DNA from: Buttiauxella brennerae ATCC 51605
Lineage (GTDB): Bacteria > Pseudomonadota > Gammaproteobacteria > Enterobacterales > Enterobacteriaceae
Direction: 5' to 3'
NCBI RefSeq assembly: GCF_001654925.1
Contig: NZ_LXER01000006.1
Location: 248,001-312,000, forward strand
Length of the DNA: 64,000 bases
Positions 27,989 through 36,564 of the stretch are shown in pieces. The stretch's first letter is position 1; each line of letters starts with the position of its first letter. A program made the translations under genes and the position numbers. The notes under the pieces are model-generated. The model was not told where the DNA came from. It did no database searches and worked only from the letters and a program-made list of their open reading frames with translations.

Positions 27989-29011
27989 CTATCTGCGTTT
28001 AAATACACCATCCCGAACCTGCTCAGGCGTCACCACGCCGGAATCCAACACCCAGCCGCTGATAAGTTCGGCAGGGGTCACATCGAATGCCGGGTTATAA
28101 ACCGCTGCATTTTCTGGTGCCCACTGCACCGCGCCAAAACTGCCTGCCACACCAGTGACTTCACTGGCAGCGCGCTGCTCGATAGGAATGGCTTCACCGT
28201 TCGGGCAATGAGTATCCAGCGTGGTTTGCGGGGCGGCAACGTAGAACGGAATACCGTGATAGTTCGCCAGCACCGCCAGGCTATAGGTACCAATTTTGTT
28301 TGCCACGTCACCGTTGGCAGCGATTCGGTCCGCACCCACCCACACCGCATCGACCTGTGTTTTCGCCATCAGGCTTGCCGCCATGGAGTCGCAAATCAGC
28401 TGGTAGGGGATACCCAGCTCGCCCAACTCCCATGCTGTTAAACGACCACCTTGTAACAGTGGGCGCGTTTCATCCACCCACACATTAGCCACGTTGCCCT
28501 GCTCAAAAGCCCGGCGAATCACGCCAATGGCGGTGCCGACGCCCGCTGTCGCCAGCCCACCAGTGTTGCAGTGGGTGAGCAGGCGGCTGTCAGGTTTAAC
28601 CAGCGCGCTTCCGGCTATCGCTATCTTTTCACAGAGAATTTTGTCTTCTTCCACCAGACGCAGCGCTTCAACGCTCAGGGCGTCGACGACGTTATCTGCC
28701 GCCAGGGCAAGCTTCATGCGATCCAGATTGTTCATCAGGTTGACGGCTGTCGGACGTGACGCCCGAAGGATCTCCAGCGCCTGTCCGAGTTGGGCTCTCG
28801 GCTGACCGTTTTCGGCAAGCAGCGCCAGAAGCAGGCTGGCAGAAAGGCCGATAAGCGGCGCACCGCGCACACGCAGGGCATGAATATGGCCGGCAAGCTG
28901 GTCGACGGTATGAGCAGGCAGCCAGTTTTGCTGCTGGGGAAGCGCCTGCTGGTCAAGGATCCACAATTGGTTATCGCGAACGTGCAGGCTGGTTGTTTTT
29001 AAATTATGCAT
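27989..29011 (-). CDS. mtnA: Methylthioribose-1-phosphate isomerase
   Basis: 340 residues from ATG 29011. An ATG five codons upstream (29026) is possible, but M-H-N-L-K-T-T-S-L aligns with Klebsiella M-Q-T-L-Q-T-T-S-L. eIF2B-like isomerase motifs include [23 protein letters not shown] near 148 and [19 protein letters not shown] near 225. It isomerises methylthioribose-1-phosphate to methylthioribulose-1-phosphate. It is divergent from mtnK across a MetJ box, the same layout as Klebsiella. Confidence 0.95.
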   Translation of the reverse strand: MHNLKTTSLHVRDNQLWILDQQALPQQQNWLPAHTVDQLAGHIHALRVRGAPLIGLSASLLLALLAENGQPRAQLGQALEILRASRPTAVNLMNNLDRMKLALAADNVVDALSVEALRLVEEDKILCEKIAIAGSALVKPDSRLLTHCNTGGLATAGVGTAIGVIRRAFEQGNVANVWVDETRPLLQGGRLTAWELGELGIPYQLICDSMAASLMAKTQVDAVWVGADRIAANGDVANKIGTYSLAVLANYHGIPFYVAAPQTTLDTHCPNGEAIPIEQRAASEVTGVAGSFGAVQWAPENAAVYNPAFDVTPAELISGWVLDSGVVTPEQVRDGVFKRR

Positions 29012-29064
29012 GCGTGTTAAATCCATGTTGCGTTATTGCTTCGTATTGTGCCAACATGCCACAT

Positions 29065-29088
29065 GGATGTATAGACGTCTGAACGGCT
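29065..29088. promoter_or_regulatory. MetJ boxes between mtnA and mtnK
   Basis: A perfect AGACGTCT at 29073-29080 flanked in phase by GGATGTAT and GAACGGCT (5 of 8 each). Confidence 0.75.
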
Positions 29089-29118
29089 TATTTTACTTAT
29101 TTCGAAGAGGAACCGGCA

Positions 29119-30318
29119 ATGTCGCAATACCGCACGTTTACCGCAGCCGACGCGGTGGCTTATGCTCAAGAGTTTGGTGGCCTGGCGCATCCAGCAAGCC
29201 TGGTGGACGCGCAGGAAGTGGGCGACGGGAACCTCAACCTGGTGTTTAAAATCTTCGATACCGCAGGTATCAGCCGCATTATTGTTAAACAGGCGCTGCC
29301 TTACGTGCGCTGCGTCGGCGAGTCATGGCCGCTAACCCTTGACCGTGCCCGCCTGGAAGCGCAAACCCTGGTAGAGCATTACCAACACAGCCCGCAGCAC
29401 ACCGTGCAAATTCTGCATTACGACCCGGAACTGGCGGTGATGGTGATGGAAGATCTCTCCAGCCACCGCATCTGGCGTGGCGAGTTGATTAGCGGTGTTT
29501 ACTACCCGCAAGCCGCGACGCAGCTGGGTGAATATCTGGCACAAACACTGTTCCACACGTCTGATTTCTATCTGCATCCTCATGAGAAAAAAGCGCAGGT
29601 TGCGCGCTTTATCAATCCAGAAATGTGCGAGATCACCGAAGATCTGTTCTTTAACGATCCGTTTATCGACCACGAGCGAAATAACTATCCTGCTGAACTG
29701 GAAGATCAGGTTGTCGCGCTGAGAAGTGACGACAACCTGAAGATTGCCGTGGCCGGGCTGAAACACCGCTTCTTCACGGCGGCAGAGGCTTTACTGCATG
29801 GCGATATCCACAGCGGCTCGATTTTTGTCGCCGAGGGCAGCCTGAAATCCATCGACGCCGAGTTCGGCTACTTTGGCCCGATTGGTTTTGATATCGGTAC
29901 CGCAATCGGCAACCTGTTGCTGAATTACTGCGCTCAGCCTGGGCATTTTGGCCCACGCGATGCCGCTGCCCATCGTGAGCAACGTTTACAGGATATCCGC
30001 GAGTTGTGGCTCACTTTCGCGCAACGCTTCGAAGCGCTGGCGCGGAGCGAAACTCGCGACGTCGCGCTGGCTTATCCGGGTTATGCGAATCGCTTCCTGC
30101 AAAGTGTGTGGAAGGACGCCATCGGTTATTGCGGTACAGAGCTTATCCGTCGCACGGTGGGGATGTCCCATGTCGCGGACCTGGAAACGATTGAAGACCA
30201 CGAAACGCGCGTGGCATGCACCCGCCACGCCATTGAGTTGGGTTCATTCTTGATTTTGATTGCCGGGAAGATTGAGAACGTCGAGCAGTTTATTGCCCGC
30301 GTTCGGCAGAAGGGTTAG
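29119..30318 (+). CDS. mtnK: Methylthioribose kinase
   Basis: 399 residues, very similar to Klebsiella MtnK ([15 protein letters not shown]). Motifs include [29 protein letters not shown] near 57, [12 protein letters not shown] near 230 and [14 protein letters not shown] near 250. It phosphorylates methylthioribose, made from methylthioadenosine by a nucleosidase. A GAGG site lies upstream. With mtnA and mtnBCDE it completes the cytosolic salvage route. Confidence 0.96.
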   Translation: MSQYRTFTAADAVAYAQEFGGLAHPASLVDAQEVGDGNLNLVFKIFDTAGISRIIVKQALPYVRCVGESWPLTLDRARLEAQTLVEHYQHSPQHTVQILHYDPELAVMVMEDLSSHRIWRGELISGVYYPQAATQLGEYLAQTLFHTSDFYLHPHEKKAQVARFINPEMCEITEDLFFNDPFIDHERNNYPAELEDQVVALRSDDNLKIAVAGLKHRFFTAAEALLHGDIHSGSIFVAEGSLKSIDAEFGYFGPIGFDIGTAIGNLLLNYCAQPGHFGPRDAAAHREQRLQDIRELWLTFAQRFEALARSETRDVALAYPGYANRFLQSVWKDAIGYCGTELIRRTVGMSHVADLETIEDHETRVACTRHAIELGSFLILIAGKIENVEQFIARVRQKG

Positions 30319-30331
30319 AGCAAGGTAAAAC

Positions 30332-30355
30332 GGTGGATGGCGCTGCGCCATCCGA
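30332..30355. repeat. REP-like palindrome
   Basis: GGATGGCGCTGCGCCATCC core, between convergent mtnK and the LVIVD gene. Confidence 0.75.
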
Positions 30356-30371
30356 CAATTAACGCCTCAAC

Positions 30372-31610
30372 TCACCCCAAATATTCAATCACCGAAAGCC
30401 CGCCGTTGTAGTCGGTGCTGTAGATAATCCCCTGGGCATCGACAAATACGTCGCAGGACTGAATTATCTGCGGACGGCCTGGGCGGGTGTCCATCATCCG
30501 TTCAGGTGCGGCGGGCACCAGCGCACCGGTTTCCACCGGACGATACGGGTTAGAGATGTCATACGCTCTGACCCCCGCATTCTGATACGTCGCGAAAATC
30601 AGCGTCGAGCTCATAAAGCTGCCGGGCCGGTTTTCATGGAGGTTATGCGGGCCGAAATGCGCGCCCTTTGCCACATAATCGATTTCATCAGGCTGCGGGA
30701 AGGTGGAGATACTGACAGGGTTTGATTTATCGCGAATATCAAACACCCAAATCAGCTTTTCGCCATCCTCCTGGTTATCCAGCACGGCTTCATCCAGCAC
30801 CACCAGCAAATCCCGGTCCGGAAGCGGCAGGGCGGTATGCGTGCCGCCGCCAAACGGTGGGCTCCAGTTACGATGGCTGATGAGCTGCGGCTGGCTGCGA
30901 TCGGAGACATCCAGCAGCGTCAAACCACCGTCGCGCCAGCTGGCGTAAGCGGTGTCACCACTGATAATCGCGTGATGCAGCGCGTAGCGTTTACCTTGCG
31001 GCCAGCTCGGCGTTTCACCGGCGGCAGTGTTCATGCCCGGTAACCACCAGTTGCCCGCCACCTGCGGATTTCGCGGGTCGGCAAGATCAAGGGTCAGGAA
31101 GATATAGTCGCTAAAGCCGTCGATCAGCGCTGAAACGTACGCCCAGCGTCCGCCCACATACCAGCAGCGATGGATACCGATACCATTGAGCGACAGAAAG
31201 CTGATTTCACGCGGCTTGTCCGGCGTGGAGATGTCAAAGATCCGCAGTCCGGCGCTCCAGCCTTTGTCCTGCACATCGCTGACGGTTTCGCCCACCGCGC
31301 GGGTGTAATAGACCTTTTCATCGGCAAAACGGACGTCGGCAAACAGGTCGCGGGCGTTGATCACCAGCAGCAGATCGTCATGCGCCTGGAGATGCACATT
31401 CCAGGTTCCCGGCGGGGCTGGCACAAAGCCAGCCGCTTTCGGGTTTTTAGCATCACGTACATCGACAATCGAAAATCCCTTCGAGACCATATGGCCGATG
31501 TAAGCGTAGCCGCGATGGACCATCACTTGCACGCCGTCCGGGCGACCTCCCTGGTCGCTGTGGCCGATAAGCTGCATATTGCGGCTGTATTCGGGTTGCG
31601 GAAGTGCCAT
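30372..31610 (-). CDS. LVIVD-repeat beta-propeller protein in the ABC transporter operon
   Basis: 412 residues with repeated blade motifs (FSIVDVRDAKNPK, LRIFDISTPDKPR, LTLLDVSDRSQPQ, IWVFDIRDKSNPV, VRAYDISNPYRP), each about 45-60 residues apart, typical of LVIVD beta-propellers. Conserved histidines and acidic residues occur between blades (HAIISGDTAY, HFGPHNLHENRPG), but no known active site. No signal peptide, so it looks cytosolic. It follows the binding-protein gene by about ten bases on the same strand, so it is probably co-transcribed with the transporter. Function unknown; a substrate-processing or sensing role is speculative. Confidence 0.8.
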   Translation of the reverse strand: MALPQPEYSRNMQLIGHSDQGGRPDGVQVMVHRGYAYIGHMVSKGFSIVDVRDAKNPKAAGFVPAPPGTWNVHLQAHDDLLLVINARDLFADVRFADEKVYYTRAVGETVSDVQDKGWSAGLRIFDISTPDKPREISFLSLNGIGIHRCWYVGGRWAYVSALIDGFSDYIFLTLDLADPRNPQVAGNWWLPGMNTAAGETPSWPQGKRYALHHAIISGDTAYASWRDGGLTLLDVSDRSQPQLISHRNWSPPFGGGTHTALPLPDRDLLVVLDEAVLDNQEDGEKLIWVFDIRDKSNPVSISTFPQPDEIDYVAKGAHFGPHNLHENRPGSFMSSTLIFATYQNAGVRAYDISNPYRPVETGALVPAAPERMMDTRPGRPQIIQSCDVFVDAQGIIYSTDYNGGLSVIEYLG

Positions 31611-31619
31611 TACCGATCC

Positions 31620-32690
31620 TTATTTTTTCGCGTTTTTCGCTTCAAGGGTGGCGAACCACGGCGCGATAAAATCTTCCGTCTGGCCCCAACCAGGGATGAT
31701 TTTACCCAGTGACGCGACGTTCACCGGTCCCGGTTGGCTTGCCAGCAATGCCTGCGGAATAGCCGCGGCTTTGAAGTCGTAGGTGGCAGGGGTGGATTCA
31801 CCCGCAATCTTGTTGGCAATCAGACGCACGTTTGTCGCGCCAATCAGTTTCGGATCCACCGCAACGCTCACTTTCCATGGGCTATTTGACTCACGCATCA
31901 GCTGTAAATCCTGGTTGGACACGTCGATGCTGTAGAGTTTGATTTCGGTGCGTCCGTTCTCTTGCAGCGCTTTATATGCGCCCTGGCTGAAAGCGTCCCA
32001 GGTGCCCCAGATTGCATCGATTTTGCCTTTCGGGTATTTCGCCAGCACCGCACCGACTTTGTTGGCGGTGTCTCCCTGCACGTCGCTTGATACTGCGCCG
32101 ATGGACTCCAGCTCTTTAATGCCAGGGTTAGCTTTGAGCAATTCCTGGTAAGCGGTCTGGCGGCGTTCCATTGGCGGGAACCCGGCCACCCACAACTTGA
32201 TGATGTTGGCTTTGCCGTTGAAATCTTTCACTAACTGCCCGAAAGAGAGGTTGGTCAGCGAGGAGTCATCCTGTTGCGTCACGGTCACGCCCGGGATGGT
32301 GCCGTTCACGGCGGTATCGAACACCGCGACTTTAATCCCCGCATCGACGGCTTTTTTCACCAGCTCAGTGGAGTAAGGATCGCGCCCTTGCGAGAGAATA
32401 ATCCCGTCGTATTTCTGGCTGATGGCCTGGTTAACGAAGTCCTGGAATTTAGCGTCGTCGCCGTTGCTTAAGAAGGTGCTGACTTTAAAGCCCAGCTTTT
32501 TGCCTTCCTGAGCCGCGCCTGCGACAAACTGGGTGGTGTTATCGTCGGAACCCAGGTTACGGATAATGGCGATGCGAATCGGGCCATCATGGCTTGCGAT
32601 GGCTTCCGGCACGGGTGCCACGGTTGCGGCCTGTCCTGGCAAAGCGGCGAGCAGGCTTAGCGCTATCAGTGAAGTGGTTATTTTTTTCAT
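31620..32690 (-). CDS. Periplasmic substrate-binding protein of a ribose-type ABC transporter
   Basis: 356 residues with a signal peptide (MKKITTSLIALSLLAALPGQAA). The fold is that of pentose/hexose-binding proteins: IRIAIIRNLGSDDNTTQFVAGA near 38, YDGIILSQGRDP near 95, KVAVFDTAVNG near 120, and IWGTWDAFSQGAYKAL near 235. It belongs to the same operon as the permease and ATPase genes. The substrate cannot be read directly; MetJ-like boxes at the operon head and the adjacent mtnK make methylthioribose or another sulfur compound a candidate. Confidence 0.85.
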   Translation of the reverse strand: MKKITTSLIALSLLAALPGQAATVAPVPEAIASHDGPIRIAIIRNLGSDDNTTQFVAGAAQEGKKLGFKVSTFLSNGDDAKFQDFVNQAISQKYDGIILSQGRDPYSTELVKKAVDAGIKVAVFDTAVNGTIPGVTVTQQDDSSLTNLSFGQLVKDFNGKANIIKLWVAGFPPMERRQTAYQELLKANPGIKELESIGAVSSDVQGDTANKVGAVLAKYPKGKIDAIWGTWDAFSQGAYKALQENGRTEIKLYSIDVSNQDLQLMRESNSPWKVSVAVDPKLIGATNVRLIANKIAGESTPATYDFKAAAIPQALLASQPGPVNVASLGKIIPGWGQTEDFIAPWFATLEAKNAKK

Positions 32691-32714
32691 TGTGTATTCC
32701 CTGTCTGCAAGTGA

Positions 32715-33707
32715 TTAACGTTTTTGTATGTAAGTAATCGCCAGCGCTGTTGCCAGCACCAGACCTTTAATAATGTCCATGGCGTAGTAAGGCACGGAGA
32801 GCATCACCAGCCCGTTTTGCAGTACCCCGAGGATCACCGCGCCGACCAGCGTGCCCAGCGCATTGGGTTTACCGGAACCCGCCAGCGAAAAACCAATCCA
32901 TGCAGCTGCCACGGCGTCCATCAGATAACCGCCCCCAGCGTTAACCTGTGAAGAACCGATACGCGAGGCCAGCAGGATGCCGCCTAAACCTGCCAGCAAC
33001 GACGCCAGCACATAAGCCGCCACGCGATAGCGCGTAGTGCGAATGCCTGACAGGCGCGCCGCCTCCGGATTACCACCAATGGCGTACATCCGGCGACCAT
33101 GTTTGGTCAGCGAAAGGGCCAGCTGCGCCACAATGGTGACCGCCAACATAATAATGACGATGGTCGGTACCTGGCCGAGCAGACCAAACGCCGCCGGGAT
33201 CGTGCCTTCCGCCATGTCGCCGCTCGGCAGCACCATATTTTCGGTTATCGAGCCGCCGTAGCTGTAAGTCATCGCCACGCCCTGAATCACAAACAAGCTG
33301 GCGAGGGTGGCGAGCATGTCAGGAATTTTCAGAATGACGATTAAAAAGGCGTTAAACAGGCCGACGAGGGTACACAGCACCAGGGTGATAACAATCGCCT
33401 CGGTGGTGCCGAAGCCATGCCAGACAAACAGGGAAATCACCAGCGCGTTGGCAAGTGAGGCGGTTGAACCGACGGACAAATCAAAGCCACCCACGGTGAG
33501 TGAAATCGATACGCCAATGGCAATCACCGTCACGATGGCGATAGAGCGCAGGATATTGATGATGTTATTTGGCTCGAGGAAATTCTCCGAGGCGATGCCA
33601 AATAGCGCCACCAGCGCGACCACGGTAAGCAGCATTCCCCACTTATAGAGAAACTCAAACAGCTGATGACGGCCAGATGCCGCTTTTAGGGATAATGCTT
33701 TGCTCAC
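32715..33707 (-). CDS. Ribose-type (CUT2) ABC transporter permease
   Basis: 330 residues from GTG 33707, overlapping the ATPase stop by four bases (GTGA); an ORF opening at 33752 is unlikely. It has about ten hydrophobic segments and CUT2 permease motifs GGFDLSVGSTASLANAL and a cytoplasmic loop GGNPEAARLSGI that contacts the ATPase. Inner membrane. Confidence 0.9.
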   Translation of the reverse strand: MSKALSLKAASGRHQLFEFLYKWGMLLTVVALVALFGIASENFLEPNNIINILRSIAIVTVIAIGVSISLTVGGFDLSVGSTASLANALVISLFVWHGFGTTEAIVITLVLCTLVGLFNAFLIVILKIPDMLATLASLFVIQGVAMTYSYGGSITENMVLPSGDMAEGTIPAAFGLLGQVPTIVIIMLAVTIVAQLALSLTKHGRRMYAIGGNPEAARLSGIRTTRYRVAAYVLASLLAGLGGILLASRIGSSQVNAGGGYLMDAVAAAWIGFSLAGSGKPNALGTLVGAVILGVLQNGLVMLSVPYYAMDIIKGLVLATALAITYIQKR

Positions 33708-35209
33708 GCAGGTGTTCCTCCGGTGGAGTAGAGTAAAAGGGTTTCTTCGCAAGCTTCATGGCCGTCGAGTTCAGCGACGATACGACCATCCCACAGCACG
33801 CAGATCCGGTCGCACAGGCCAACCAGCTCGGCAAATTCGCCGGAGGCATAAATCACGCCTTTGCCCTGTCGGGCCAGACCGTCGATAAGGGTAAACAGAT
33901 CGGTTTTGGCTTTGATGTCCACACCTTTGGTTGGCTCATCGAAGATCAGCACTTCAGCATTGCCACGCAGCCATTTACCGATCGCCACTTTTTGCTGATT
34001 ACCACCTGACAGGCGACGCAGAGTTTGTGCCGGGCCGGTGGTGCGAATACCGAGACGGGCGATAACCTCTTCTGCCCAGCGCCACGCCTGACGGTGACCG
34101 AACAGACTCCAGCGTGAAAAGCTATTATCTGAGCTGATTGAGAGATTCATGCTCACCGGTTCGTCGATAAAAATGCCTTCTTTGCGACGTTCTTCCGGCA
34201 CCAGCGCCAAACCGCGCAGTACGGAATCGGCAGGGTCTTTCGGCTTCCAGGCTTTGCCGTTTAGTTCGCCGCGCTGAACCTGGCTGCGGGTGGCACCAAA
34301 CAGCGCTTTGCACAGCTCGGTTTTGCCTGCGCCTGCAAGGCCGGCAATGCCCAGAATTTCGCCTTTGCGTAGACGTAGCGAGATGTCGCGCAGCAGCAAA
34401 TCGTCGTGTAGCCCTTCGATGTGCAGCAGCGTTTCGTCAGCCACTTTCGGACGTTTGGGCGGATAGATATCGTCTAACTGATGGCCAAGCATCTTCTCAA
34501 CGATCTCTTCACCGCTCAGCGCGTTCATTGGCGCGCTTTCGATAAGTCGCCCATCACGCAATACCGTCATGCGATCGCAGATGGCTTTCAGCTCGTGAAT
34601 GCGATGCGAGATGAAGACCACCGCGATGCCGTTACGCTGCAGACGCCTGACCACGTTGAACAAGTGCTCGCTTTCATTCTGATCCAGCGGGGCGGTCGGC
34701 TCATCGAGGATCAAAAAGCGGCAGTTATGCGAAAGCGCACGCGCCAGCAGGATTTGCTGCTTTTCGGCCAGCGAACACTGTTCGATGCGTTTACGGGTGT
34801 CGATGTTGACTTCCAGCAGCGACAGCGCTTCGTGAGCCTGTTTATGAATTTGCGACCAGTGGTAGAAGTGGCCTGCTTCCGAGAGCGTATCGAGCATGAT
34901 GTTTTCCGCCACGCTCAGGCCTGGGATCAGCGCCACATCCACTTCCTGCTGGACGAGGTGAATGCCGAGCTGTTTCGCATCACGCGGGGTGCGAATTTCC
35001 ACCTGCTCGCCATTAATCTGGATTTGTCCCAGATAATGGTCGTGCGCGCCTGAAAGCACCGCCATCAGTGTCGATTTCCCGGCCCCGTTTGTGCCGGTTA
35101 ACGCATGAATCGAGCCGCCGTCCAGGGTGAAATCCACTCGGTTAAGTGCGTTGAAGCCAGCAAATGCGATGGAAATGTCCCGCATCTCAAGACGGTGATG
35201 TGTGGTCAT
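33704..35209 (-). CDS. Ribose-type ABC transporter ATPase, two nucleotide-binding domains
   Basis: 501 residues with two ABC domains. First domain: GTNGAGKST (about 39-47), signature CSLAEKQQILLARAL near 143, Walker B FLILDEPTAPLD near 164. Second: GLAGAGKTEL near 294, LSGGNQQKVAIGKW near 407 and VLIFDEPTKGVD near 427. This tandem arrangement is typical of RbsA-type sugar importers. First gene of the operon; its promoter faces hcxA across MetJ-like boxes. Confidence 0.92.
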   Translation of the reverse strand: MTTHHRLEMRDISIAFAGFNALNRVDFTLDGGSIHALTGTNGAGKSTLMAVLSGAHDHYLGQIQINGEQVEIRTPRDAKQLGIHLVQQEVDVALIPGLSVAENIMLDTLSEAGHFYHWSQIHKQAHEALSLLEVNIDTRKRIEQCSLAEKQQILLARALSHNCRFLILDEPTAPLDQNESEHLFNVVRRLQRNGIAVVFISHRIHELKAICDRMTVLRDGRLIESAPMNALSGEEIVEKMLGHQLDDIYPPKRPKVADETLLHIEGLHDDLLLRDISLRLRKGEILGIAGLAGAGKTELCKALFGATRSQVQRGELNGKAWKPKDPADSVLRGLALVPEERRKEGIFIDEPVSMNLSISSDNSFSRWSLFGHRQAWRWAEEVIARLGIRTTGPAQTLRRLSGGNQQKVAIGKWLRGNAEVLIFDEPTKGVDIKAKTDLFTLIDGLARQGKGVIYASGEFAELVGLCDRICVLWDGRIVAELDGHEACEETLLLYSTGGTPA

Positions 35210-35315
35210 CGTTTAGCTAGCCTTAAGGATTAATAAATTGATTTATCGACTTTTTAACGGGCAAAAGGGCGGCTAGCAACTAACCAAAAGGCATAAGATA
35301 AAGCAAAATGGTCTT

Positions 35316-35339
35316 AGCCGTCCGGATGTCCAGACATAT
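35316..35339. promoter_or_regulatory. MetJ-like box array upstream of hcxA and the ABC operon
   Basis: Three abutting eight-base units AGCCGTCC (6 of 8), GGATGTCC (5 of 8) and AGACATAT (6 of 8) to the met-box consensus AGACGTCT. Tandem weak boxes are typical of MetJ operators. E. coli ybdH has been reported in the MetJ regulon, which fits; control of the transporter is inference. Confidence 0.55.
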
Positions 35340-35397
35340 CATCGTGCTAACCCCATTCCACGCGCAATAAATGAGAAGAAGAAAAAGGAACCAGACT

Positions 35398-36477
35398 ATG
35401 ACTACGACGGCGATCCGCGTTGTTACCGGCCCGGCAAACTATTACTCCCATCCGGGGGCGCTGGCCAGGCTGAACGAGTTTTATACTGATGAGCAGTTGC
35501 AAAATGCGCTGTGGATTTACGGCGAACGAGCAATCGCGGCGGCGCGTCCTTTCCTGCCTGCATGCTTTAACGCGCCAGGTGCAAAGCACATCTCTTTCGG
35601 CGGGCATTGCAGCGAAAGCGAAGTGCAAAAGCTGGTGGCCGAGGCGGGTGAAAGTCAGGTGGTGATTGGCGTTGGCGGTGGTGCACTGCTGGATACTGCG
35701 AAAGTGGTGGCGCGTCGACTGAGCGCGCCTGTAGTCGCCATACCGACCATTGCCGCAACCTGTGCCGCCTGGACGCCACTTTCCGTCTGGTACAACGATG
35801 CCGGGCAGGCGCTGCGCTTTGAGATTTTCAATAATGCAAACCATCTGGTGCTGGTTGAGCCGGAAATCATCTTACGTGCGCCGCAGGAATATCTGCTGGC
35901 AGGCATCGGCGATACGCTGGCGAAATGGTATGAAGCGGTGGTGCTAAGCCCGCAGCCAGAAACCTTGCCGTTGACGGTGCGCCTGGGGATTAACGCCGCA
36001 CTGGCTATTCGCGATGTGCTGCTGGAAAGTAGCGAAACGGCGCTGGCGGATCAAAAACGGGGCGAACTGACGCAGGTTTTTCTTGATGTAGTGGACGCGA
36101 TTATTGCCGGTGGCGGGATGGTTGGCGGGCTTGGCGAACGTTATACGCGGGTGGCGGCAGCCCATGCGGTGCACAATGGTTTAACCACGTTGCCACAAAC
36201 CGATCGTTTCCTGCATGGTACTAAAGTGGCTTACGGCATTCTGGTGCAGAGCGCATTGCTTGGAGAGGATGACGTTCTGGCGGGGCTGGTTCAGGCCTTT
36301 AAGCGATTCAATCTCCCGACAAGCCTTGCGCAACTGGACGTGGATATTTATAACCGCCAACAGATTGATAAGGTCATTACCCGCACACTGGAAGCAGGGG
36401 AGTCGATTCATGCGCTGGCGGTGGAATTAAGTCCGCAAGTGTTGTTTGCGGCGTTTGAGCGGGTAGAGCGGTTTTAA
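35398..36477 (+). CDS. hcxA: Hydroxycarboxylate dehydrogenase A (YbdH)
   Basis: 359 residues from ATG 35398 (GGAA upstream), similar throughout to E. coli YbdH/HcxA (IRVV.GPANY.SHPG start; VVIGVGGGALLDTAK; AAHAVHNGLT; HGTKVAYGILVQSALLG). A glycerol-dehydrogenase-type enzyme that reduces 2-oxo acids such as 2-oxobutanoate with NADPH. Divergent from the ABC operon. The end merges into a 20-bp tandem repeat. Confidence 0.92.
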   Translation: MTTTAIRVVTGPANYYSHPGALARLNEFYTDEQLQNALWIYGERAIAAARPFLPACFNAPGAKHISFGGHCSESEVQKLVAEAGESQVVIGVGGGALLDTAKVVARRLSAPVVAIPTIAATCAAWTPLSVWYNDAGQALRFEIFNNANHLVLVEPEIILRAPQEYLLAGIGDTLAKWYEAVVLSPQPETLPLTVRLGINAALAIRDVLLESSETALADQKRGELTQVFLDVVDAIIAGGGMVGGLGERYTRVAAAHAVHNGLTTLPQTDRFLHGTKVAYGILVQSALLGEDDVLAGLVQAFKRFNLPTSLAQLDVDIYNRQQIDKVITRTLEAGESIHALAVELSPQVLFAAFERVERF

Positions 36478-36515
36478 CTAATATAGCGCGGTTTTAACTA
36501 ACATAGCGCGGTTTT
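36468..36515. repeat. 20-bp tandem repeat at the hcxA stop
   Basis: About 2.4 copies of GCGGTTTTAACTAAYATAGC (20-base period; starts 36468, 36488, 36508). The hcxA stop codon lies in the first copy. The copies are nearly identical, so a recent local duplication is likely. Confidence 0.7.
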
Positions 36516-36546
36516 GTAGGTCGGGTAAGCGTAGCGCCACCCGACA
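36516..36546. repeat. REP-like palindrome
   Basis: GTCGGGTAAGCG...CGCCACCCGAC between convergent hcxA and gdhA. Confidence 0.75.
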
Positions 36547-36564
36547 CAAAACCATCACCCGTTC

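Noticed and set aside
31620-35209. Naming the ABC transporter as E. coli YphDEF or a ribose system
   Set aside because: Size and domain pattern are shared by the whole CUT2 class; gene context differs from yph and rbs operons, so no gene symbol was assigned.
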